From positions 1 to 19,097 of the forward strand of contig CAMCYT010000022.1 in assembly GCA_945885485.1 (NCBI GenBank): a stretch of 19,097 bases of DNA. The letters run 5' to 3'. Every line of letters begins with the position of its first letter. Positions within the stretch are counted from its first letter, which is position 1. The translations under genes were made by a program, and so were the position numbers. Positions 7,374-15,404 of this stretch are shown here, one piece after another. The stretch is from Prosthecobacter debontii. GTDB lineage: Bacteria > Verrucomicrobiota > Verrucomicrobiia > Verrucomicrobiales > Akkermansiaceae. The notes beneath the pieces were generated by a model. It ran no database searches and was not told the origin of the DNA. It saw nothing but the letters and a program-made list of their open reading frames with translations.

Positions 7374-9176
7374 ATGAAAATACTTGTTGTTGGAAAAGGC
7401 GGCCGTGAACACGCGCTGCTCCATACCCTCTCCCTATCCCCGCAGAAGCCTGAGCTATTTTCCTTTCCGGGAAGCGATGCCATTTTTCAAATCGCCAAAC
7501 CCTCCACCGCGACCGATCTCCCCTCCCTGATCGAATGGATGAAAACCAACGCCATTGATCTCTGCATCGCTGGCGAGGAATCCTATCTCGTGACCGGCGA
7601 GGGCTTGGCTAATCTCTGCGAGAAAAACTCCATCCCTTGCTGGGGGCCGCCGAAAGAATCCGCGCAGCTAGAAGCCAGCAAAGAATTCTCCAAAGAATTC
7701 CTACTCCGCAACCAAATCCCCACCGCCACCGCCACGGTTTGCGATTCGTTAGAATCCGCCGTCGCCGCCATCGCTGAAAACTATCCAACCGTCCTGAAAT
7801 TCGACGGACTCGCTGCCGGAAAAGGCGTCGCGGTTTGTCCGGATGAAACATCCGCCCTCGATTTCCTCAACGAAGTTTTTACCGAAAAACGATTCGGTCC
7901 CGGCCGCTTGTTGGTCGAGGAATGTTTGATCGGCCCGGAAGTTTCCATCTTCGCCGCCATCGTCGATGACCAATACCTCATCCTCACCCCCGCTCGCGAT
8001 TACAAGCGCCTGCAAAACGGCGACCTCGGCCCGAACACCGGCGGCATGGGCGCAGTCGCTTCGAGGAAACTCATTTCCCAAGAACTCCTCAACATCATCG
8101 ACGAATCCATCGTCGCACCGACAGTTGCCGCGCTGCGCTCGGAAAATCTTCCTTACCGCGGTTTCCTTTACTTCGGCCTCATGCTCACCCCGGATGGCCC
8201 GAAAGTCATCGAATACAACTGCCGCTTCGGCGATCCCGAATGTCAGGCCGTCATGCCACTACTCCAAGGCGATCTCGCAGCGTTCTGCATGAACGGCGCG
8301 AAAGGTGTGTTAGATAAAAACCTGATCCGCTTCACCGATGATTGGTCAGTCTGCGTTATCCTCGCCTCGCATGGTTATCCGGAAACCTCGCGCAATGGCG
8401 ATGTCATCCAAGGCATCGATTCCACCGGCCAGCAAGTTTTCCACTCGGGCACCAAAAAAGTCGGCGATGAATGGCAAACCAACGGTGGCCGCGTGCTCGC
8501 TTGCGTTGCCCAAGGAAACGACCGCCTCTCCGCAGTCCAAGCCGCCCACGCAGCAGCAGATCAAATAACCTTCGACGGACTACAACGCCGCACCGATATT
8601 GGAATTATGAATTTCCCTGAAACCAAATCCATCGATCCTACATCGATCAAACTCACCCTCGATGCCGCGCAAATCAACCAAGGCATCGAAACCCTCGCCC
8701 AAGCCATCCGCCAAGCGAATCCCGAAGGCACGATCTCACTCGTCGGCATCCGCTCACGTGGAGACGAGGTCGCCGAACGACTCCTCACTCACCTTTCCGA
8801 AGAAGATCGTGAACTCAACTTCGGGGTGTTAGATATATCTCTCTACCGCGATGACTTCGAACACCTTCGTGAAAATCCAAAACTTCAGGAAAGCGACATC
8901 CCCTTCACCGTCGATGGCGCGCACATCATCTTGGTCGACGATGTCCTTTTCACCGGCCGCACCATCCGCGCCGCGCTCGATGCACTCGCCGACTACGGAC
9001 GCCCCGCAAAAGTTGAACTCGCGGTGTTGATCGATCGCGGTCACCGCGAACTCCCGATCCACGCCAACTACACCGGAATTCAGTTAGAAACCGACCGCCA
9101 CGATCACGTCCACGTCTCTCTCGAAGGCAACGATGGCGAAGACTCCGTCAAAGTGGTCGCCGCACCTCACTCATGA
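7374..9176 (+). CDS. purD-pyrR: Fusion of phosphoribosylamine-glycine ligase (PurD) and PyrR-type uracil phosphoribosyltransferase
   Basis: Residues 1 to about 415 are PurD, the ATP-grasp enzyme joining glycine to phosphoribosylamine in purine synthesis. Visible marks are VVGKGGREHAL (5-15), KFDGLAAGKGV (142-152), NTGGMGA (221-227) and EYNCRFGDPE (280-289). Normal PurD ends near 420-430 residues. Here the frame runs on to 600, and residues about 427-600 are a complete PyrR-like domain. It has GIRSRGDEVAERL (458-470), LYRDDF (490-495), the PRPP loop ILVDDVLFTGRT (519-530) and DRGHRELPI (554-562). PyrR proteins salvage uracil with PRPP and in some bacteria bind pyr leader RNA. The linker is about 12 residues. 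There is no frameshift or internal stop. The stop overlaps the next start by four bases (ATGA), and pyrB follows. Both halves keep their key motifs, so both are probably active. Confidence 0.93.
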   Translation: MKILVVGKGGREHALLHTLSLSPQKPELFSFPGSDAIFQIAKPSTATDLPSLIEWMKTNAIDLCIAGEESYLVTGEGLANLCEKNSIPCWGPPKESAQLEASKEFSKEFLLRNQIPTATATVCDSLESAVAAIAENYPTVLKFDGLAAGKGVAVCPDETSALDFLNEVFTEKRFGPGRLLVEECLIGPEVSIFAAIVDDQYLILTPARDYKRLQNGDLGPNTGGMGAVASRKLISQELLNIIDESIVAPTVAALRSENLPYRGFLYFGLMLTPDGPKVIEYNCRFGDPECQAVMPLLQGDLAAFCMNGAKGVLDKNLIRFTDDWSVCVILASHGYPETSRNGDVIQGIDSTGQQVFHSGTKKVGDEWQTNGGRVLACVAQGNDRLSAVQAAHAAADQITFDGLQRRTDIGIMNFPETKSIDPTSIKLTLDAAQINQGIETLAQAIRQANPEGTISLVGIRSRGDEVAERLLTHLSEEDRELNFGVLDISLYRDDFEHLRENPKLQESDIPFTVDGAHIILVDDVLFTGRTIRAALDALADYGRPAKVELAVLIDRGHRELPIHANYTGIQLETDRHDHVHVSLEGNDGEDSVKVVAAPHS

Positions 9177-9754
9177 TCCCCACTCAGAAAAAAAACCAGG
9201 AAGAGCTTGCCGCCCTGCGCGAGGAGCACGGTGTTTTTCAACCTCCAAATTCCGCACCTCCGACCCCGCAGCCTCCCACCGCTCCGGCACCGCAGGAGCC
9301 AAGGGAAATCAAATCCAAGAAACGCAGAATCCACACCCTAAGGAAAGTAGAACTGCCACTGGCTCCCGCTTACCAGGTCCAAAACAAAACCTCCATCCCC
9401 CAACCACGCCACGATATAGCCGACGTCGCTGAAGCCAGACGCCGCGCGGCTATCGCCGAATACTCCACCGCAAGCGGCGACCCAGCAGCCCATCTCAAAA
9501 AGCTAGCCGCCCATCCCGTCCTTCTGATTTTCGCCTATCTGCCCGCCTTTCTCGCCATCTACACCGCCTGGAGCACCTTCCATTTTATCACCCCAATTAG
9601 CCTTATTTTCGTTTCAGGCTTGCTGACGGCTTATATTTTCTGGAGAAAGAAGCGCTCGCGCCACCACGCAGCCATCTTGCTCATCATACTAGTCATGACT
9701 CTCGTTTTCGGAGGAATCCATTACGCCCCATACTTTTCCACTTATGCCACGTAA
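9173..9754 (+). CDS. Unknown membrane protein translationally coupled to purD-pyrR and pyrB
   Basis: The 193-residue product is not recognised. Residues 1-60 are charged and proline-rich (PPTPQPPTAPAPQEP at about 29-43), followed by a basic KSKKRR patch (47-52) and an alanine/arginine helix near 83-95. Three hydrophobic segments follow: about 116-134, 138-153 and 162-182. A basic WRKKRSRHH loop separates the second and third. This suggests a cytoplasmic tail of about 110 residues and a three-span membrane anchor. Its ATG overlaps the purD-pyrR stop by 4 bases and its last 11 bases overlap the pyrB start, so it is an integral part of the operon. No Shine-Dalgarno is visible. A role as a membrane tether or transporter partner is only speculation. 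Confidence 0.8.
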   Translation: MIPTQKKNQEELAALREEHGVFQPPNSAPPTPQPPTAPAPQEPREIKSKKRRIHTLRKVELPLAPAYQVQNKTSIPQPRHDIADVAEARRRAAIAEYSTASGDPAAHLKKLAAHPVLLIFAYLPAFLAIYTAWSTFHFITPISLIFVSGLLTAYIFWRKKRSRHHAAILLIILVMTLVFGGIHYAPYFSTYAT

Positions 9755-10661
9755 AGACCTGCTGGACATCGCATCGCTCAAACGAGAGGAAATCGACCTC
9801 CTCCTCGATCAAGCCATCCCTTTCAAAGAACTCTTCACCCGCTCGGTGAAAAAAGTTCCAGCCCTCAAAGGCAAATCCGTCCTGACCCTCTTTTACGAGC
9901 CATCCACCCGCACCCTCTCCTCCTTCGAGGTCGCAGCCAAACGACTCTCCGCCGATGTCACCAACTTCGACGTCCGCAACTCCTCCATCACCAAAGGCGA
10001 ATCCGTCCGCGAAACGGTAGAGACCCTCCAAGCGATGCGCACCGACTACATCATCGTCCGCCACTCCCGCTCCGGACTCCCAGCCACCATCGCCGCACAA
10101 ACCAACGCCTCAGTCATCAACGCAGGCGATGGCGCACATGCCCACCCCACTCAGGCACTGTTAGACGCATTTACCATCAAGGGAAAATTTCCTGACCCAA
10201 CGGGTAAAAAAGTCCTCATCATCGGCGATATCCTCCACTCCCGCGTCGCCCGCTCCACCTCCTGCATCCTGAAAAAACTCGGCGTCCACGTCGCCTTCCT
10301 CGGACCCGGCTCCCTGCTTCCAAAAAACGGACCCGAAGGCATCCACCGCTTCACCGATTACAATGAAGCGATGAAATGGAACCCCGACATCGTCTACCTC
10401 CTCCGCGTCCAAATGGAACGCCAAGACGCCCCCTTCTTCCCCTCCGTCCGCGAGTACCACAAACTCTACGGCATCACTGACTCACGCCTCGAAGAAATCA
10501 GAAAACGCGGCCTCTACCTCATGCACCCCGGTCCGGTAAACCGCGGAGTCGAACTCTGCGACGCCGTAATGGACTACGAACGCTCCCTCATCAACGATCA
10601 GGTCGAAAACGGAATCGCCACAAGAATGGCAGTGCTCTACTATCTCAAGCCGAACGGTTAA
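9744..10661 (+). CDS. pyrB: Aspartate carbamoyltransferase catalytic chain
   Basis: PyrB condenses carbamoyl phosphate and aspartate, the committed step of pyrimidine synthesis. The 305 residues match the family. EPSTRT (52-57) is the carbamoyl-phosphate loop, and SSITKGES (80-87) with K84 is the mobile loop reaching over from the neighbouring subunit. HPTQ (134-137), GDILHSRVARS (161-171), LLRVQMER (219-226) and HPGPVNRGVE (261-270) complete the active site. HPTQ and the RVQMER motif separate it from ornithine carbamoyltransferase. Its start lies inside the preceding gene (11-base overlap). No pyrI or pyrC follows: the next gene is on the other strand, after 328 bases of repeats, so the operon appears to end here. 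Confidence 0.97.
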   Translation: MPRKDLLDIASLKREEIDLLLDQAIPFKELFTRSVKKVPALKGKSVLTLFYEPSTRTLSSFEVAAKRLSADVTNFDVRNSSITKGESVRETVETLQAMRTDYIIVRHSRSGLPATIAAQTNASVINAGDGAHAHPTQALLDAFTIKGKFPDPTGKKVLIIGDILHSRVARSTSCILKKLGVHVAFLGPGSLLPKNGPEGIHRFTDYNEAMKWNPDIVYLLRVQMERQDAPFFPSVREYHKLYGITDSRLEEIRKRGLYLMHPGPVNRGVELCDAVMDYERSLINDQVENGIATRMAVLYYLKPNG

Positions 10662-10706
10662 GCGAGTAATTAGCTCTATCTGCATTCTTCCAAATCAAAA
10701 ATCCAA

Positions 10707-10824
10707 AATCATCAATCATCAATCATCAATCATCAATCATCAATCATCAATCATCAATTAAACCGAAAGACGATAACGCAACGATCGTAGAATGGATTTC
10801 CGATTGATGATTTCCGATTGATGA
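10707..10824. repeat. AATCATC heptamer tandem repeat with inverted companion
   Basis: Seven perfect head-to-tail copies of the 7-mer AATCATC run from 10707 to 10755. About 40 bases on, TTTCCGATTGATGA occurs twice in tandem (10797-10810 and 10811-10824). Its GATTGATGA core is the inverted form of the first repeat, so the block can fold back on itself. It lies 46 bases after pyrB. The copy number of such a perfect heptamer run is likely to vary between strains. Confidence 0.9.
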
Positions 10825-10854
10825 TTTTTGAATACAGAGAACGTCGTCCTCCTC

Positions 10855-10917
10855 CGCCCTGAAAGGGCAACTTATGCCAGCCTAGGGCATCGCCCTAGGT
10901 AGGGCAACGCCCTAGGT
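10855..10917. repeat. Intergenic hairpin repeat with CCTAGGGC arms
   Basis: A small hairpin, GCCCT-GAA-AGGGC (10856-10868), is followed by CCTAGGGC/GCCCTAGG (10881-10888 against 10892-10899). A further GCCCTAGG copy at 10909-10916 can pair with TAGGGC (10900-10905) or replace the previous arm, giving alternative folds. This layout resembles, from memory, a repeat found in gaps of many Verrucomicrobiota and other bacteria. Together with the heptamer block it fills the 328-base gap between pyrB and the next gene; the rest (10918-10989) shows nothing. Confidence 0.65.
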
Positions 10918-10989
10918 CACATCACCCGCACATTTTCCGGGCAAGCGAAACCCTCCGCTTCATCACCAACACCGCCGCAGCCCACTCTA

Positions 10990-12453
10990 TCACTTGTGGC
11001 GTTTAGGTGTTAGCTCTGGATCTACGGTGGACCGCGTCTCAACGTCGCTCGCTTTACCGGCGAGCCTGGTGAAGGACATGGGCTGGAGAGTGATTTTAGA
11101 GGGGGAAGATGCGCACTTCTCCACAGTGATTCTGCCTGGTGCTCCAAGGCGTTGGATCGTCTCAATCGCGAGATGTTGTGCCTTTGGATCGAGCGTCACC
11201 TCTGCGGGCAATTCGCTTTTATTTATTAGATAAATCTGCGTCCACTGAGTCTTGTCGTTTTTGGCCGCGAAACCGTATACTGCAGTATTTCCTACAGACT
11301 CGATCGGTATGTGATGGCTTCCCATGGCCGTGGCGACCATCTCGTATACCAAGGCGGGCGGCATAAGCTTGACCTCGCCATTCTCTCTTAGAAATACACG
11401 AGCAGGCTTAGGCCCCATATTGAGATTCCAGCACGAAGCCATGTATGTCTGATGGCGGAAGAGCTCGATGAAAAAATCCGCCGTCAGCAAGGTGAAGTCG
11501 TAAGCATCTTTGGATTCCTTCATTCCACCCAAGCCCCATTCATTATGGGCATGCTGCACATTCCGGCCCAGTGTCTGATTATTTTTATCAAAACGTTCGT
11601 AAAATTCACTGAACTGACCGTTATACAAAAAAGGTTTCTGAGCTAGCCATTCTTCTCTGGTCTGTCCTGAGTAAAGCCCCCAGTCGGTACCCCATTTTTC
11701 GTGGTACTCCATGATGTCGATGGATTTGGACATCCGAATGAGTTCCAAACTATGTTCGAAACGCTTCTTATCTCGCGGCCCATACTTCCAATCGGCAATG
11801 ATCTGCGCATCGGGGTAGACCTTCTTTAGGATCGCCGCATACTCATCAATAGCTGTCGCATATTTCTGACCATAGAATCCGTTTGTGTAACCCTCGTTAC
11901 CTATGTAGAAGAACTTCACATCGTAACTCTTGCCCTTGCAGTATTCAGCTAACCGCTTGGCCTCGGCCTTGCTATCGTCGGCAGTACGGTAAGTGAACCC
12001 TGAGTGTATATTAATCCCAAGCATGGCGTCAGCACCTACCCGTTTGCAGATGGCCATGTACTCATCGACATCCATATAATCTTTAGTGTCACGCTTTGGC
12101 AGCGGGCGATACTTTGGGCTCCAAGTATCCGCAGTCCCAAGCTCACCGGTAAGTTCTTTGACATGGTGATCAAAGGCATAGCCGTTGAGGTTATCCCAAT
12201 GCCAGTTCTCGGTGACAGTGCCGCCGGGATATCGAACAACTCCGACCTTGGCACGTTTCATCCAATCGATAATCGCTTCGTCCTCATAGATCCAGTCCGC
12301 CTCATAGGCATATACAAAGTGCGAACCCGTCAGATATTTTGATATCACCCACTGCGGCTTATCTAGATGTATAGCCACGGTGACATCTTTAGCATAGGCC
12401 CATGATCCAGCCAGAAAAACGATGACAAGACCTAATAGAAAATGTGATTTCAT
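10990..12453 (-). CDS. Secreted clan GH-A glycosidase, GH51-like (alpha-L-arabinofuranosidase type)
   Basis: The 487-residue protein begins with a signal peptide (MKSHFLLG...WAYA, cleavage near residue 21). An upstream in-frame TTG at 12471 is possible, but the ATG at 12453 starts the signal directly and is chosen. The (beta/alpha)8 clan GH-A pattern is seen in RYPGG (74-78), the acid/base in YIGNE (E187) and the probable nucleophile in HNEWGLGG (E305). EYHEKWG (249-255) lies between them. RYPGG and the NE motifs suggest GH51 or a relative acting on arabinose-containing glycans, but the substrate is not certain. A C-terminal beta-sandwich (about 370-470) fits that family. Base composition is visibly less GC-rich than pyrB or purD, so transfer is possible. 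It is isolated on its strand. Confidence 0.65.
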   Translation of the reverse strand: MKSHFLLGLVIVFLAGSWAYAKDVTVAIHLDKPQWVISKYLTGSHFVYAYEADWIYEDEAIIDWMKRAKVGVVRYPGGTVTENWHWDNLNGYAFDHHVKELTGELGTADTWSPKYRPLPKRDTKDYMDVDEYMAICKRVGADAMLGINIHSGFTYRTADDSKAEAKRLAEYCKGKSYDVKFFYIGNEGYTNGFYGQKYATAIDEYAAILKKVYPDAQIIADWKYGPRDKKRFEHSLELIRMSKSIDIMEYHEKWGTDWGLYSGQTREEWLAQKPFLYNGQFSEFYERFDKNNQTLGRNVQHAHNEWGLGGMKESKDAYDFTLLTADFFIELFRHQTYMASCWNLNMGPKPARVFLRENGEVKLMPPALVYEMVATAMGSHHIPIESVGNTAVYGFAAKNDKTQWTQIYLINKSELPAEVTLDPKAQHLAIETIQRLGAPGRITVEKCASSPSKITLQPMSFTRLAGKASDVETRSTVDPELTPKRHK

Positions 12454-12471
12454 ATGAACGATCTTATACAA

Positions 12472-12934
12472 TCTCTAAGTAAGAACGATAGCGTGGCTGC
12501 ACCGGCGAGGCGAAGCTTGAATTCACATTGAGACGTTGTTGCCGATTACATCGATCAAAATGCGCATATATATTTTGTGTATCAAAGAAATCATTTTTCT
12601 CGAACAGTTACCCTACGACTTGTTGTTTTTGATGGGATGGAAAGTGGCGTCATAAGGTCTTACTACGAATGAGTTGGTGGTTCATCAAGGTTGAAGTTTG
12701 AAAACCCGTGGATGTATAGCGGAAGGCGTCGTCACGAGAAAGCTTGACGACGGAGGCACGATGGAAAGGTCCGTGGCTTAACCTTAAAATCATCCGCCCA
12801 AAGAACTGCGGATGAGAACCGCAGCAGTCCGAGGCCTTCGGCGGAAGAAATTCACTCGTCACTCTTCACTACTCTACTTATCACGGCTTCGCCTAAATTC
12901 TAATTGCTCGTAAAACTCGCTCTGCTTTCACTCT
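12472..12934. other. Gene-free gap with competing stem-loops
   Basis: No convincing gene is seen in these 463 bases. The left part (12472-12640) is AT-rich and must hold the glycosidase promoter. The right part is structured. GTCGTCA (12728-12734) pairs with TGACGAC (12745-12751). CATCCGC (12791-12797) pairs with GCGGATG (12808-12814). CTGCGG (12806-12811) pairs instead with CCGCAG (12819-12824). The last two stems exclude each other. This may be a small RNA, a katG 3' structure or a decayed element; the sequence does not decide. Confidence 0.4.
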
Positions 12935-15151
12935 TCAAAACCGATCCAACTGCATGACTTTGGTCCATGCATTGATGAAATCCTTGAGGAATTTCTCTTG
13001 GGAATCACTGCAACCGTAGACTTCGGCGAGGGCGCGGAGTTCGGAGTTCGATCCGAAGATGAGATCGACGCGTGAGCCGGTCCATTTCACTTCGCCTGAA
13101 TGGCGATCGCTGCCTTCGAAGAGATCATCGTGAGCAGTAGTCGCTTTCCATGTTGTGCCCATATCGAGGAGGTTGACGAAGAAATCGTTGGTGAGTGCTT
13201 CAGGACGATTCGTGAACACGCCGGTGTTCGAGCCATCTGCGTTAGTTTTCAAAACCCGCAGGCCACCGACAAGGACGGTCATTTCCGGTGGTGTGAGAGT
13301 CAGCAACTGCGCCTTGTCCACTAACATTTCCTCAGCAGAGGTGGTATAGAAGGCTTTCTGATAGTTACGGAAACCATCGGCATGCGGTTCTAACATTGCG
13401 AAAGACGCAACGTCGGTTTGCTCTTGCGAAGCATCGGTCCGGCCCGGAGTAAACGGCACGGTGACGTTTTGGCCTGCGTTTTTCGCGGCTTGCTCGATTC
13501 CCGCGCAACCACCGATAACGATGAGGTCTGCGATGGAAACTTGTTTTCCGTTCGCTGCGCTGGAGTTGAACTCTTTTTGAATCCCCTCTAACACATCCAG
13601 CACTTTGTTGAGCTGGGTGGGTTGATTGACCTGCCAGAAACGTTGTGGAGCGAGGCACAAGCGACCGCCGTTGGCGCCGCCGCGTTTGTCAGAACCACGG
13701 AAGGTGGAAGCCGATGCCCATGCGGTGGATACCAACTCGGAAACGGTAAGTCCCGAGGCGAGAATTTTTCCTTTGAGAGCAGCAATGTCAGCGGCATCGA
13801 TCAAGGGATGCGTGACGGCTGGGATCGGATCCTGCCAGAGTAGCTCTTCCGCCGGAACTTCTGCTCCGAGATACAAACATTTCGGCCCCATATCGCGGTG
13901 AGTGAGCTTAAACCAAGCACGCGCAAATGCATCGGCGAACTGATCTGGATTTTCGTGGAAACGTCTTGAGATCGGTGCGTAAATCGGATCCATTTTCAAC
14001 GCGATGTCGGTGGTGAACATCATCGGCGCGTGACGTTTCGCAGGATCATGTGCATCTGGAACGGTACCGGCACCTGCGGAATTTTTCGGCTTCCATTGCT
14101 GCGCACCCGCTGGGCTCTTGGTGAGTTCCCAATCGAAACCGAAAAGGTTATCGAAATAGTTGTTGCTCCATTTGGTAGGCGAGGTTGTCCATGCACCTTC
14201 AAGTCCACTGGTAATCGTGGCGGCTCCGTTGCCGGTGCCGAAACTGTTTTTCCAACCAAGGCCTTGTTCTTCGATGGGTGCTGCAGCTGGCTCAGGGCCG
14301 ACGTATTGCTCTGGATTCGCAGCGCCGTGCGCTTTTCCAAAGGTATGTCCACCGGCGATGAGCGCGACGGTTTCTTCATCGTTCATTGCCATGCGGCCAA
14401 AGGTATCGCGAATATCGCGTGCGGAGGCGATGGGATCAGGATTTCCGTTAGGGCCTTCCGGGTTGACGTAGATGAGACCCATCTGCACCGCAGCGAGTGG
14501 ATTTTCTAACTGACGATCCCCAGAGTAACGTTTATCATCCAACCATTTCCCTTCCGAGCCCCAGTAGATATCTTCTTCCGGTTCCCACACATCCGCACGA
14601 CCACCGCCGAAGCCGAAGGTTTTGAAACCCATCGATTCCAACGCGCAGTTGCCTGCAAGCACCATGAGATCCGCCCATGAAATTTTACGACCGTATTTCT
14701 GTTTGATCGGCCAAAGCAACATGCGGGCTTTGTCGAGGTTCGTGTTGTCTGGCCAACTGTTGAGTGGAGCGAAACGCTGACCGCCACCACCGGCACCGCC
14801 ACGACCATCGGCCGTGCGATACGTTCCCGCACTATGCCATGCCATCCTGATAAACAACGGACCGTAATGCCCGTAATCTGCTGGCCACCAATCTTGGGAC
14901 GTGGTCATCAGATCACAGATATCTTTTTTCACCGCCGCAAGATCGAGCGATTTAAACTCCGCTGCGTAGTCGAAATCTTCACCCATCGGGTCAGACAGAG
15001 AGGAATGCTGACGAAGGATGTTAAGCTGCAATTGGTTAGGCCACCAATCTGTGTTTCTAGTGCCGCGGCCAGCGCTACTCATAGGGGTTTTACCGCCAGA
15101 AAATGGGCATTTGGCGGCGGAGTCAGAGTTGGCAGAAGTTTCGTGTTCCAT
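12935..15151 (-). CDS. katG: Catalase-peroxidase KatG
   Basis: KatG is a cytoplasmic haem enzyme that removes hydrogen peroxide by catalase and peroxidase activity. The 738 residues are the usual length for the two-domain (duplicated) enzyme. The distal site has R102, W105 and H106 in RMAWHSAGTYR. The proximal haem ligand is H269 in AGGHTFGK. The covalent Met-Tyr-Trp adduct needed for catalase activity can form from W105, Y228 (IYVNPEG) and M254 (FGRMAMND), with the same spacing as E. coli. No signal peptide is present. The gene starts at 15149-15151 with no visible Shine-Dalgarno. It is transcribed away from the DUF6288-type gene across a 253-base gap. No furA or oxyR gene lies next to it. 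Confidence 0.98.
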   Translation of the reverse strand: MEHETSANSDSAAKCPFSGGKTPMSSAGRGTRNTDWWPNQLQLNILRQHSSLSDPMGEDFDYAAEFKSLDLAAVKKDICDLMTTSQDWWPADYGHYGPLFIRMAWHSAGTYRTADGRGGAGGGGQRFAPLNSWPDNTNLDKARMLLWPIKQKYGRKISWADLMVLAGNCALESMGFKTFGFGGGRADVWEPEEDIYWGSEGKWLDDKRYSGDRQLENPLAAVQMGLIYVNPEGPNGNPDPIASARDIRDTFGRMAMNDEETVALIAGGHTFGKAHGAANPEQYVGPEPAAAPIEEQGLGWKNSFGTGNGAATITSGLEGAWTTSPTKWSNNYFDNLFGFDWELTKSPAGAQQWKPKNSAGAGTVPDAHDPAKRHAPMMFTTDIALKMDPIYAPISRRFHENPDQFADAFARAWFKLTHRDMGPKCLYLGAEVPAEELLWQDPIPAVTHPLIDAADIAALKGKILASGLTVSELVSTAWASASTFRGSDKRGGANGGRLCLAPQRFWQVNQPTQLNKVLDVLEGIQKEFNSSAANGKQVSIADLIVIGGCAGIEQAAKNAGQNVTVPFTPGRTDASQEQTDVASFAMLEPHADGFRNYQKAFYTTSAEEMLVDKAQLLTLTPPEMTVLVGGLRVLKTNADGSNTGVFTNRPEALTNDFFVNLLDMGTTWKATTAHDDLFEGSDRHSGEVKWTGSRVDLIFGSNSELRALAEVYGCSDSQEKFLKDFINAWTKVMQLDRF

Positions 15152-15404
15152 AATGAGTGTAGAAAATATTTATTTGGTAAAGCGCTATAGGGAATAGCAC
15201 CTTGAGAAGAGATTGCAAAAAATTTGTTGTCGGCTTTTTTAAAGCAAACTAACCCTGATAACCTATACTTAAATAGAATAGGACGTAAGTGAAATCTGAT
15301 GAAATGACATAGACGCCTATCCAGTTTCCCCACTAATCTTCCGTCTATCGGATGACATTATCCCAAAAACCTTTAGCAAATCATTTCTTACTAAACCTCG
15401 AATC
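15152..15404. promoter_or_regulatory. Divergent promoter region between katG and the DUF6288-type gene
   Basis: This gap must serve both genes. Two short dyads built on CTAT/ATAG are seen: GCTAT-N5-ATAGC (15184-15198), which lies 33 bases before the katG start, and CCTAT-N11-ATAGG (15262-15282). Peroxide regulators such as OxyR use ATAG/CTAT half-sites, but the spacing here does not match the known tetrad, so they are only candidate operators. No clear -10/-35 pair was assigned. Confidence 0.3.

Noticed and set aside
9744..10661. Ornithine carbamoyltransferase as an alternative to PyrB
   Set aside because: HPTQ, the RVQMER motif and the SxxxKGES loop are those of aspartate carbamoyltransferase, and the pyrR-type domain upstream agrees.
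10707..10758. Possible CRISPR array
   Set aside because: The unit is a 7-base head-to-tail repeat with no spacers, so it is a simple tandem repeat. No cas gene is present.
12454..12471. TTG start six codons upstream for the GH-A glycosidase
   Set aside because: The ATG at 12453 begins a normal signal peptide directly, and the TTG adds only six residues with no ribosome site.
12650..12862. A 70-codon minus-strand open frame in the gap after katG
   Set aside because: It has no recognised motif, membrane span or ribosome site and covers the stem-loop region. Its cysteine- and serine-rich content looks like translated non-coding sequence.
14030..14509. A 159-codon plus-strand frame opposite katG
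   Set aside because: katG on the minus strand is unambiguous in this region with all catalytic residues. The opposite frame is a shadow of its codon use.
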